A program made the translations under genes and the position numbers. This document shows positions 8,351 to 16,869 of a stretch of 30,052 nt of DNA, piece by piece. Each line of letters starts with the position of its first letter. Position 1 is the stretch's first letter. Origin of the DNA: Chara braunii (taxonomy: Eukaryota; Streptophyta; Charophyceae; Charales; Characeae); the NCBI GenBank assembly GCA_003427395.1, contig BFEA01000270.1:1901606-1931657 (forward strand), written 5' to 3'. The notes under the pieces were generated by a model. It searched no databases. It worked only from the letters and a program-made list of their open reading frames with translations, and was not told the DNA's origin.

Positions 8351-9496
8351 CAGATTTAAGGTCAAAAAAATAGCCGGCCAACTCATATCGGCATTTTTCT
8401 GCATTTTTGCTGATTTAACTTAGATATTGTGGACATAATGCCCCAAGGGCCTTATCTCTGCAATCCGGACTGCCCTCCTAGAATCTTGGAGGTATGAGGT
8501 CATTATTGAGACCTGTCAGTCCCTACTGTTGCAGTCCCAGCCTGGCGGCATTTTTTTCTCCACCTTTCCTCCCTCTCTGTCTCTTGTTCCTCCTTTTTCT
8601 TCCCCTTTTCTCTCCTTCCCCCTGTATTTCTGCTGGGACAAGTGTCCAACAACTATTTTCCCTCTTTCTAGCTATTGGACCCCACCCAAAGTCTGATTTT
8701 GCAACCGGCACATAATCGTTGTGCCTCGGACTGCAGTCTGGGCATCCCCACGGCTCTAGGGGCTCCATTTGGCCGCCGCTACTCCCCGTCTAGGTCCCTT
8801 TCACTCCGATTTTCCCCGGGCAGCCCTCTTTCCTTGCGTCCCTCCGAGAACTTTATTTTTCTTGGCCCGGCTGGCCCCGACCATTCCGGATTGTCAGCCA
8901 GGCCTCCTTGCCGCTACTGCTCTACTTTTCCTGCGGCCTCCCTCGCCGGCACTTGCCGCGGCGGTGCTTGGTGTATTTTTCCCAATCTGACTCATGGTCC
9001 AGATGGGGCCGTCCGCAGGCGCCACCTAGCTATTTTTACCGTCTACCCCATTCAGTTCAGGACTCCTCTGGGGCATCCCAGGTCCTTTCTGAATTTCTCG
9101 CGTCACCCCCGCTCCTTTTCATTTTGTCAGTGATTCTCCATCGACGCCCCGACATTTTTCTGTTTTTCCGCTAACCTTAGTTTCTCCCGTCTTTTTCGGC
9201 TTCACCCCGGGTGACGTTCCTATTTTCCCTTGGTCCGTCTGGCGTCCTTGTCGTCCAATTGTCGGCTATTTCGCCGACGTCTTCTGATACTTGGTTCTTC
9301 GTGGCCTCCCGATACTTAGTTCCGTCGACCGCTCCTGACACTTCCCTGTTTACAAGCTGCGTCTTCTGCATTTGCGTATTCGTAGTCGTCTCTCCTGTTT
9401 TTGCCAGCTTCCCTCGTCGTTTTTTACCCGATAGGCCGCTCTCCCTAGACGGCCCGTCTTTTCCGCGTCTCGTCACTGCTCCCGGTTTTCTCTTAT
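8351..9496. other. Pyrimidine-rich region without recognised genes
   Basis: T/C-rich on the + strand with few stops, so long open frames arise by composition. No RT, integrase or other retroelement motif was found, although this region lies upstream of a retroelement 3' end. A polypyrimidine stretch followed by CAG at about 9484-9502 looks like a splice acceptor, by motif only. Confidence 0.35.
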
Positions 9497-9527
9497 GTGC
9501 AGAAATCAGTCAAATCCAAGTTCTTGA

Positions 9528-10250
9528 GTGACGGGAATTCATTCGGGACCCACCGGTCCCGACAGCGGCTATTACAAGACGATCCAGCACGCAATCCCGA
9601 GCCGCCACAAGAGGAGCTCAAAGGAGATAGCGTCACCACCATGGAGGGATCTAGAAGCAGACACTATAGAAAAAGTTCTTCGCCGGCTCAATCCTTTCCA
9701 CCACCATGGCCCACCGTTGGCATACGTGGAGATGTGGGCACTTGGGCTTCGTCCCCGGTCATTATTCCGTCGTCCCCTTGATTACCTCACCCTCCATCAG
9801 CTCGTGGGCCGCCCGCCGTTCCCTTCTAGCTGGCATCCTTCTCCACCTTCCCTCTTCCACCGATTTTACTCTACCCGCCTCATCTCCACCGTCTTCCCGC
9901 ACACCACCACTCGCTCTCCCGTAACTTATTTTCCCCGGCACGTCCTTCTCTTTATCGCGGCATGGCAAGAATATAATAATATAGAGCTTTATTGCATAAT
10001 CGTGGGTACCATCCCCGCGTGCGAAGAGTATGAGAATTTTCGCACCGCGATTCCCTGCACCCTCTATCCTGATTATCTCGCTTCGCCCCCACACCAAGAT
10101 CATTGTTTCCCTCGCATCCATTGCACCGTTCACTACACCCGACTCCCTGCTGGATATCGGCAGCTCCGTTGCTTTCTGCCACCACTCCCACAAGTTCACC
10201 CTCCTCCTCCCCCACTTGTCATAAGGCTACCCTTCCCCGACAATCTCTAG
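9528..10250 (+). CDS. Q1, copy A: conserved ORF before the LTR
   Basis: The open frame is 240 codons and homologous to the minus-strand frame 15439-14822. Shared segments include RPRSLFRRPLDYLTL, RHVLLFIAAW..YN.IE, GTI..C..YENF and a Pro-rich C-terminus. Indels between the copies keep the frame, which favours real coding, but the strand is pyrimidine-rich and stops are rare by composition. In both copies the ORF ends about 170 bp before the LTR, in the last position of the element. The N-terminus is uncertain: homology becomes clear only from about 9700 in this frame. Upstream, the alternative frame ending SPVIIPSSP matches the poly-Glu ORF of the other copy. Function unknown. Confidence 0.4.
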   Translation: MTGIHSGPTGPDSGYYKTIQHAIPSRHKRSSKEIASPPWRDLEADTIEKVLRRLNPFHHHGPPLAYVEMWALGLRPRSLFRRPLDYLTLHQLVGRPPFPSSWHPSPPSLFHRFYSTRLISTVFPHTTTRSPVTYFPRHVLLFIAAWQEYNNIELYCIIVGTIPACEEYENFRTAIPCTLYPDYLASPPHQDHCFPRIHCTVHYTRLPAGYRQLRCFLPPLPQVHPPPPPLVIRLPFPDNL

Positions 10251-10370
10251 GATTGGAGTCCGCGGGTGTCATCTTGATGACTTCCACACTCTCATCTCAC
10301 GGTAAGTGGCACGTGTCGTCCCCACGTCGATCGCTGGTGTTTTCTCGCGAGATCGACGGATGATTGGGTA

Positions 10371-10388
10371 AGCAAGCAGGAGCTTGCT
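10371..10388 (+). other. Hairpin upstream of LTR, copy A
   Basis: AGCAAGC / AGGA loop / GCTTGCT. The same position in copy B has TGCAAGC / AGGA / GCTTGCA, a compensated base pair. It lies 30 bp before the LTR start. Confidence 0.5.
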
Positions 10389-11119
10389 CAAGATTGGAAC
10401 CCCCTGGGCGTCACATATGTGACGGAGTGTTTTTTGCAACCACTCTATTTTCTGCGCAAAGCTATTTCGGGGATTGAATCGAGAGGGTCCGCTGGAGTAC
10501 ATGGGTGCCCTTGCCTTTTCTTTTTTTTTCGGAATCAAAGTCGGGGTAATCTTGTGACAGTTGGTAGTTCATCACGCCATAGCGAACACGAAAGATAACT
10601 ATTGACATAGCTTCCTTTTTGTCCTACTATGGGAAATGAGAATTTTGGCTCGATCATCGCGCGGGAAATCTTTTTGAATTTTCAACTGATGTGGAGCCCC
10701 CGAGGGCTCTTAGGATTTACTTCGTTTGAAATTTCTTTTTGCAATTAGGATTTAGATTAGGAATTTAGGCGCATCTCAATTTCTGTTGCACGACACTTCT
10801 TACTTGCGCACGGTGTGCCGTGTCAGGATTTGTGTTCTGACTTTTTCCACACCTTAATCCTTGCGTGCAACTGTAACTTCTGTTTTGGTGGGCATAACTG
10901 CAACTGTAATCCTCTCGTTCTTGATATCTTTTGTGGCGTCCATGTGCGCAAGTACTTCTTCCTCCGCCCTATTGGCTTGAACGCTTGCATGACCGAATCG
11001 ATGTGGGGAGTGAGGCTACGTCCCCCACGCCGCGACCAGGCCATGCAGACGTAGGCACTTCCTTCCTCCTTCTTTGTCACTCAGGCACAACCTCGGGTAT
11101 CTCGCTCAAGCATGCATGC

Positions 11120-11126
11120 TATAAAT
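11120..11126 (+). promoter_or_regulatory. LTR TATA box, copy A
   Basis: TATAAAT followed by CTCGCAAGC. The other LTR copies have TATAAAT plus TCCGCAAGCGCG at the same place. The motif is conserved in all three copies. Confidence 0.6.
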
Positions 11127-11207
11127 CTCGCAAGCCCAATTAACTCGCTCTCTAAGAATTTTGGGAGTTTGTGCGGTCGAGAGGATCGACTAACGAGCAA
11201 GAGTTGG

Positions 11208-11216
11208 AAGGTGAGT
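11208..11216 (+). other. Possible conserved splice donor in the LTR
   Basis: AAGGTGAGTAGAGAG lies about 85 bp downstream of the TATA box. GGTGAGTAGAGAG is kept in all three LTR copies although the flanks have diverged. It matches the GT donor consensus. Confidence 0.35.
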
Positions 11217-11381
11217 AGAGAGTTGGGCGATCTGACGAGCTGATGTTGGGCATGCGGGGTTGACGTGGGGCTGCGACGGACTGTGGCGCACGGGCGAACC
11301 TAGCTTGCATGCTCGGATCAAGCGGTGTGACAACTCTGTGTGAGTGCGAGGTGACGGACTGCCCGCATCGGGATGTTGTGA

Positions 11382-11474
<93 letters not shown>

Positions 11475-11541
11475 NNNNNNNNNNNNNNNNNNNNNNNNNN
11501 NNNNNNNNNNNNNNNNNNNNNNNNNNNNNNNNNNNNNNNNN

Positions 11542-11626
<85 letters not shown>
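11382..11626 (+). repeat. (GA)n microsatellite with 67-N assembly gap
   Basis: GA repeats flank Ns at 11475-11541, so the true length is unknown. The repeat occupies the same LTR position as CT/GT repeats in the other two copies. Confidence 0.9.
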
Positions 11627-11627
<1 letters not shown>

Positions 11628-12181
11628 GAAAGGAGAGTGGTGAGGTTCTTCTTCCATTCCTCCAAGTAATTTTAATTATTATCCTATTCTTCCAAACAAT
11701 TTTGATATACGGCGTAGGTCGCCCTTGTCCTTTCTGGATCGGCATCTCGGATTTTTCTTTTGTTTCTTTTCGGAGATTGATGTATGGTTGTCGTCCCCCA
11801 CTCCCCATTTTCTTTTTGAATCGGCAAATCGATTGGTGGGTCACCTGCGATTGAGTCTTACGTGATCTTCGGGCAATTGGCAAAGAATTGTTGCATTCCT
11901 CGATTTCTTCTATTGGTGTTGTATGTAAGCTAAATACATGGATGTTGGGTGTGATTCCATATGTGTATAAATTAGACAAGCATGCTAGACGATCAGATGA
12001 CCGCCTCACTATAGGACGATCCATCTTATGAACCGTTGGCTTCCACCCATCTGATCGAGGGACAGGTCCCGTGCACACACATGTAGGCTCGACCAAAGAC
12101 GATCGCTGCCGATACGAGTGTTTACGAAACCTGAACTCGATCAATTTTTCGAATGGCTGGTTTTCCACCCCAACTTGCAGC

Positions 12182-12759
12182 ATGAATTTCGGTATTCCCT
12201 TCGTATCACTAACAACGAGTGCTTGAGGGATCGGAAATTTCGGGAATATTGGGAGCCCTCTTGTTTGTCTGCACGACCCTGGGCGGAGCCTATGAAATTT
12301 CCCTACTCAACGGGGAACGAACGTATGTTCTCGTGGGACCTCGACCAGGCCTTGGGACGTAACCCCCATCTTCCCAGCTACTCTAGCCCATACACGTGTC
12401 ACGTCCTCATGGAGCCCAGGATCATTATCTTAGGGACCGAATTCCCTCCCTATCACCGCAGCCTACCCTATCACTCCCTAACCATCGTCCTCTGGCTCGC
12501 AATCGCTCCTTACTGGCCCCACTTCCCGTGCTCAGAGTGTCTGCGGGACCTTGAGTACCGAGCCTCCGACTTCATCCGGCGAACTCGCTCGGAGGAAGAA
12601 CGATGGGCGCACAGTCTTCGATTGAGGCCAGCAGCATCAGATTCGGAGACTTACGACGTTCAACGTCAGCGGGTGGCGAATCACCGGGATAGCCATAGCG
12701 TCCCGACAGTGCACCAGATACGACCCCGACTCGGACGACGAAACCAACGGAGTCAGTAA
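12182..12759 (+). CDS. Q2, copy A: protein-conserved ORF inside the LTR
   Basis: The open frame 12118-12759 matches the minus-strand LTR region 22764-22174 at the protein level. Paired segments include ECLRDRKFREYWE vs ESLRNPEYRTYWE, FPPYHRSLPYH vs FPPYYVLLPYH, PCSEC vs PCSEC, RTRSEEER vs RTRSEAER, HSLRLRP in both and VHQIRP in both. Many codon differences are synonymous (CGATTG vs CGACTA, AGGCCA vs CGACCG). The likely start is ATG 12182 (cf. MAVETPF in the other copy). Copy A appears to have a one-base shift just after it, so the gene may be damaged at its 5' end. The paired CxxC suggests metal binding but is too little to assign. No known family is recognised. Confidence 0.5.
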
Positions 12760-12963
12760 CTCTGTCCCCCGAAACAAAAAAGGACTCCAGTCTACGCTTA
12801 CCCTCCTGCCTTCGTATCCCGGAGCTTGCCACATGAGATCGCAGTTCCGACCTGGGACTCCACCCCCACTTTCCTAAAATCCTTGGCACACCCATTTTCG
12901 CACTTCCAGGCCCACTCACACTCCGATCAGGAAGTCGCACCGGGCGTGAGGTTGGGCGTCACA

Positions 12964-13530
12964 AGGGTTCAAGTGGCCTTGGGCAAGGGCGCAAGCAGAA
13001 AGTGATTCGGAGAATCGCAATTTGGGGCCCAGCGTAACATTTGTCATTGTTTGGCAGGGCTCTGGTTACAAATGTGGCCCTTTTTGCACTACTCTGGCTC
13101 GTACACGCAGTTAGAGCATTTGATAGATAACTCATCAAGGTGGTATGGTGTGCTGTAGCAAAGTTCTTGTGGATGCCATTTTGCAAAGAAAACACGGGGT
13201 TCATCACCAAGGTTGCGTAGGATTTGGTTTGCTACCCTCGAGAAGAAGGGGGGCTAGCATGCCATATCCAGCCAGTCAAAACAAAGCCATGTTGGTCAAA
13301 TGGTTAATAAAAGCAGTCTTTAATACAGACTATGACCACTGGGTACTGCTGGCAGAAATGCTATTGGCTAAAGACTGCCATTTGCCGCGCCCAAGGGACG
13401 TGTGGGCATGTTGCATGATCGTCCTTTCTTAGAAGACACACACGGTCTCCACTTTGGTATGACGTCCTGCAAGCCTGGAAAAAGGTGGGTCCGCACCACC
13501 GGATCGCTCTTATCACGTGGGAGGAGGTGT
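12964..13530 (+). pseudogene. LINE ORF2 fragment (post-RT region), left piece
   Basis: Translation shows the region following the RT domain of L1-type ORF2: HLSLFGRALVTNVALFALLW (thumb-type motif), KFLWMPFCKENTGF, PREEGGL, then SQNKAMLVKWLIKAVF and YDVLQAWKKVGPHHRIALIT. It has in-frame stops (before HLSLF, after AFDR, in KVA*D) and frame changes, so it is dead. It runs to ...WEEV at 13529, where the Ty3 element begins; the same LINE frame resumes at 24332 with VLLQPLFDNP. Its left end abuts the + strand LTR. LINE ORF2 supplies RT and nicking activity for target-primed retrotransposition. No endonuclease or RT catalytic core is present in the window. Confidence 0.75.
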
Positions 13531-13564
13531 TGTGACGGAAGAAAGGCATTGTTCCACATCCCTG

Positions 13565-13567
<3 letters not shown>

Positions 13568-13653
<86 letters not shown>
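13568..13653 (+). repeat. Compound (CT)n(TG)n microsatellite in the 3' LTR
   Basis: About 25 CT units followed by about 18 TG units, at the position of the GA tract in the other LTRs. Confidence 0.9.
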
Positions 13654-13655
<2 letters not shown>

Positions 13656-13908
13656 CCTGCTAGTGTGGACAGTCCGTCGCCCCGAACCACCAAACCATAC
13701 AGAGTCGTCACCCCGCTTGGCCCGAGCATGCAAGCCAGGCTCGCCCGCGTGCCACAGTCCCTCGCGGCCATGCGTCAACCCCTCATACTCAGCACCAGCT
13801 CGTCGGTTCGTCCAACTCTCTACTCACCGTCTTTCTGCTCATTAGTCGATCCTCTCGACCGCGCTAACTCCCAAGTGGATTAGAGAGTCCATCAATCGCG
13901 CTTGCGGA

Positions 13909-13915
13909 ATTTATA
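13909..13915 (-). promoter_or_regulatory. LTR TATA box, copy B
   Basis: TATAAAT on the minus strand, followed by TCCGCAAGCGCGATTGATGG, at the position conserved in copies A and C. Confidence 0.6.
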
Positions 13916-14670
13916 GTTTGTGCATAACCGCACAATAACCGTGATTGCCATAGAAGAATAGGAGAAAGGAAGGAGGAAGTGCCTACGGCTACATGGCTAG
14001 ACCGCGGCGTGGGGGACGTAGCCTTACTCCACGCTTCGATCCAGTCATGTACCGATCAGGCCAATGAGATTGAGAAGGGAGAGTGCACGCAGCGACGCGG
14101 GAAAGAATATCAAGAAAGGGGAAGATTACAGTTACATCTTCGTAGGCAAAAAAATAGCAAGAAGAGATTACAGTTGAGATTAGAATTTAGGCGAGGCGGG
14201 AACAGAGCACAGACCCAGGTGCAGCAAAGCGCTCGCAAGCAGGAAGTGATATGCAGTTACAGGCAAAAAATTACGAGGCACCCAATTTCCTACTTTAATT
14301 CATATCCTAATTGCAGAAATTCAGAGAACCCGCGCGGGCTCATCACCACTTCAAAAATTCCGAAGGAATTCCCCGCGCGATTACCGCGCCAAAAAGACGG
14401 ACTTCTGTCGAAAAAGAAAGAAAAAGAAAGAAAAAGGACGTAGCAGACATTATTCCCTTGCGCTCACTAAGGCGTGGGCCAACTTCCCCGAAGTTCATAA
14501 CCCCTGCCTCCCTTCTATCGAGGGACCAAGAAGAAAACGTCGAAAAACCGAGAGGGAGGGACTGCCATGCAATTTATCCCCGATCCCTTCTATGTACCCC
14601 CAATCCCGGTTGCGCAGAAGATGGCGCTTATCAGAAAGTCACATATGTGACGCCAAGGGGGTTCCATCTT

Positions 14671-14690
14671 GTGCAAGCTCCTGCTTGCAC
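14671..14690 (-). other. Hairpin upstream of the 3' LTR, copy B
   Basis: Perfect 8-bp arms GTGCAAGC / GCTTGCAC around a 4-base loop, 28 bp before the LTR start. It is the counterpart of 10371-10388. Confidence 0.5.
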
Positions 14691-14821
14691 CCATATCTCT
14701 CCAAAGCCAGGAAGAAGAAAGAAGAAAGACTCATCATTTCGCAAAGATCACACGTGTCATTACCGTAGGATAAGAGTGTGGAAGTCATCCTGCTGACACG
14801 TCGTGATTCTCGCACCCACTT

Positions 14822-15439
14822 TTAATGTCCCGAGGGAGGAGGGTAAGGAAGTTTGAATACATAGGCGGGGGGTGGAGGATGTTCACTTGGAAGTGCGGGC
14901 AAGAAGTTCGCCATCCCCGCTACCGTCCCGGGAAGCTCAAGGTACCTGATGGTGCGGTGTATGAGCGGGAAGCGATGACTGTCATGGGGGAGAGAAGCAA
15001 GGTCGTCGGGATAGAGAGTTGAAAAGGTGTGAAACAAGGCCGCGTGGAATTGCTCGTGATCTGCGCACACGGAAATAGTTCCCGTGATCGTGAAGTAGAC
15101 TTCGATCACGTTGTAACCCCGCCACGCAGCGCCGAAAAAAAGGACGTGAAGGCAGAAAGATGGGGAGACACATTGAGTAGTGGGATGCGGGTACACTACG
15201 ACGGCGAGGCGAGTAGCATATAATTGGTAGAAGAGAAAAGATAGGAAGGGATTTTGGGGAAATGAGGGCGGGGTGTCGATCTGCCGGAGTGTGAGATAAT
15301 CAAGGGGACGACGGGATAATAACCGGGGACGTAGCGAGATGCCTCGCATCGCCACGTGCTCGAACTGAGGGACGGGGGGAAGGGGAGGGGGAGCGGCTTT
15401 GTTGCCTCCGCGTCCGCGTGCTCGAAGTCTTTGCAGCAA
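14822..15439 (-). CDS. Q1, copy B: conserved ORF before the 3' LTR
   Basis: The open frame is 205 codons and homologous to 9528-10250 on the other strand (LLSRRPLDYLTLRQ, HVLFFGAAWRGYNVIEVYF, GTISVCADHEQF, Pro-rich end HPPPPAYVFKLPYPP). In-frame indels separate the copies. Its 5' part overlaps the end of the poly-Glu ORF in another frame. Its position after integrase and before the 3' LTR is where some Ty3/gypsy elements carry an extra ORF, but no transmembrane or fusion-peptide pattern typical of an envelope is visible. Function unknown. Confidence 0.4.
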   Translation of the reverse strand: MLQRLRARGRGGNKAAPPPLPPVPQFEHVAMRGISLRPRLLSRRPLDYLTLRQIDTPPSFPQNPFLSFLFYQLYATRLAVVVYPHPTTQCVSPSFCLHVLFFGAAWRGYNVIEVYFTITGTISVCADHEQFHAALFHTFSTLYPDDLASLPHDSHRFPLIHRTIRYLELPGTVAGMANFLPALPSEHPPPPAYVFKLPYPPPSGH

Positions 15440-15926
15440 GGTGCTCGTCTTCCTCCGTCGACGACTCTGGATCTCGAGTCGGGTCGTCCGGAATTGGCAG
15501 ATCGGTTCCCACTGACTGCTCTAATGCCCGCTTTCCCTCCGCTATCTCTGCCCTCCGTCGCTCCGCTTCCGCAGGGTCTTTTCTCTGCGTCTCCGCCTGT
15601 CCCGCCTCTTCCCCCTCACTTACTCCCTCTGCTTCTTCTTCTTCTTCTTCTTCTTCTTCTTCTTCTTCTTCTTCTTCTTCTTCTTCTTCTTCTTCTTCTT
15701 CTTCTTCTTCTTCGCTTATCGCCCCCGACTCATGCTCACTATGCTTGCTATAATATTCGTCCTCCTCGGGGGTATCTTCCAATTCATCATCCTCCTCCTC
15801 GTCTTCTTGCTCTTCGCCTTCCGACGTCGATTCGCCCCAATAAAAAAAGAGAATATCGATTATCTCCGCGGGTTTCAGGTAATTACCGTACGACGGGTAA
15901 TTACGGTTGTCCCAATTGCCCTCCAA
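15300..15926 (-). CDS. Poly-glutamate ORF in the element's 3' region
   Basis: The 208-codon open frame starts LEGNWDNRNY and passes through GNYLKPAEIIDILFFYW, a mixed D/E segment, a run of about 28 Glu encoded by an 82-bp CTT repeat, an E/R-rich helix-like stretch and a basic Ser/Arg/Pro segment, and ends SPVIIPSSP. The last about 25 codons are also open in copy A (DDPARNPEP.., then SPVIIPSSP and the same stop). The EGNW and IL motifs followed by an acidic tail recall the end of P4, a weak resemblance. It is probably the C-terminal part of a broken larger ORF that begins upstream. Confidence 0.35.
   Translation of the reverse strand: MEGNWDNRNYPSYGNYLKPAEIIDILFFYWGESTSEGEEQEDEEEDDELEDTPEEDEYYSKHSEHESGAISEEEEEEEEEEEEEEEEEEEEEEEEEEEAEGVSEGEEAGQAETQRKDPAEAERRRAEIAEGKRALEQSVGTDLPIPDDPTRDPESSTEEDEHLAAKTSSTRTRRQQSRSPSPSPRPSVRARGDARHLATSPVIIPSSP
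15632..15713 (+). repeat. (CTT)n trinucleotide repeat
   Basis: About 27 uninterrupted units. It is coding for glutamate in the minus-strand ORF 15300-15926. Confidence 0.95.
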
Positions 15927-15929
15927 GCA

Positions 15930-16734
15930 AGCCGAGCACTATAGGTACGGCGTCAAGCCGCGTGAAAGAATATGTGGCGTCAGACTCTCATCGCAGTGTG
16001 AAACGATGTCGATCAGTAGATCGTCCAGCAGCTGCGTCAAGAGGATTAGAAGCTCTCCTACGATCGGCTGCCGATGTCCCGTCTCCATTGATCAAAAGAC
16101 GAATCCCAACAGATCTCCCTCTACCTCCGTCCTCCAAGCTTGAATGATGAGCAACTCCACGTCTTCACTCACGACGTTGAGCTCGTTGTCCCGGGTCCAC
16201 TTCAATTCGATCTCGACTAAGCACAGAGAAAGAGTCGCATAGGTTTTCCACCACCCTTGCCACTGTACAGGCTTGACGAGAGGAACTGTCAATGGCCGCA
16301 AGCAGAAAGAGAGACGGGGATGGAGCGTCGACTGCCAGAAGACAGGGAAGATAGAGGGGAGGCTGAAGGTAGAGAACCTGTGACGGTTCATTGAGGACGC
16401 GAGAAAGCGACGAGCGCAGGGAGAGATACTGCGGGATTTTGTCGGAGACCACGGATGCCGTCCAGGTCAATACTATTAGTATTGACGACGTTTTCCCCCC
16501 GCCACGCAAGCAGCTGACTCCAGGATTTCGCCAACTCCTTTCCCCAATCTCGCAACGAGACGAGATGCTCGGATGAGCCCTCGGATCCACCGTAGTGATG
16601 TCTCTGCTGAAGGGGACAACTATCGAAATGTGGCTGGTCCCTGGCGCCGAGAGCCGCAGATAGGTCGATGCTTCGACCAGCACTTGCGCCTTGCTGTTGG
16701 ACACCACGAAACGAAACTTTGTTGCCGCATGCAC
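15930..16734 (-). pseudogene. Broken ORF region after integrase, possibly P-like
   Basis: Several frames carry protein-like pieces that do not join: FRFVVSNSKAQVLVEASTYL (from 16725), LRDWGKELAKSWSQLLAWRG with a following DLDGIRGLRQNP (about 16556-16400), VEIELKWT then LNVVSEDVELLIIQAWR (16214-16120), and GELLILLTQLLDDLLIDIV (about 16060-15995). The pattern V...EDVELLI...WR resembles P2 VELVEDTVYLVVELEWR, and W....L..SW precedes a D.DG.R.L segment as in P3. A frameshifted P-family relative is possible but not proven. The segment sits where an extra 3' ORF would be. Confidence 0.3.
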
Positions 16735-16869
16735 GCTTGCCGTGCTAAAAAATAGAGCAAATCAAATGACGGCCGGGCTGATACGCGGATGATGAACCTG
16801 CCTGATGATCGAGATGTGCATGCGTGGCGCTAGCATCCGCTCACTGAGTACCTGCTCCGTGGAAAAAAC

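Larger units (their letters stand above)
10418..12963 (+). mobile_element. LTR of a second element copy (A), + orientation
   Basis: The LTR starts TGTGAC (10418) and ends GTCACA (12958-12963), directly followed by LINE ORF2 sequence. It is homologous to both LTRs of the minus-strand element. The part up to the GA repeat matches 14643-13531 and 24331-23310. The part from about 12180 to 12953 matches 22764-22010, near-identical over about 35 bp around 12857-12892. It contains a TATA box, a GA microsatellite with an assembly gap, and ORF Q2. Just upstream is the Q1 end of the element interior, so this is a 3' LTR, or an LTR between tandem copies. No pol belonging to it was found to the left. Confidence 0.75.
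13531..14643 (-). mobile_element. 3' LTR (copy B), lacking the Q2 part
   Basis: On the minus strand it starts TGTGAC at 14643 and ends CCGTCACA at 13531 (1113 bp). It aligns with copies A and C through the TATA box, the conserved GGTGAGTAGAGAG and the microsatellite, then ends shortly after (GGAACAATGCCTTTCTTCC). The Q2-containing 1.2 kb present in the 5' LTR and copy A is missing, so an internal deletion after insertion is inferred. Confidence 0.75.

Noticed and set aside
8675-9133. Several overlapping + strand frames rich in Ser/Pro/Phe
   Set aside because: Stops are rare because the strand is pyrimidine-rich; three frames are open at once, which argues against coding.
11309-11854. Long open frames of Arg-Glu or Ser-Leu repeats
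   Set aside because: They are translations of the GA microsatellite and its N gap, on both strands; not genes.
13361-13883. Open frames with His-Thr or Val-Cys repeats
   Set aside because: They arise from the compound CT/TG microsatellite in the 3' LTR.
15356-16147. 263-codon + strand frame with a Leu run
   Set aside because: It is the complement of the poly-Glu repeat and element 3' region; no homologue in copy A on this strand.
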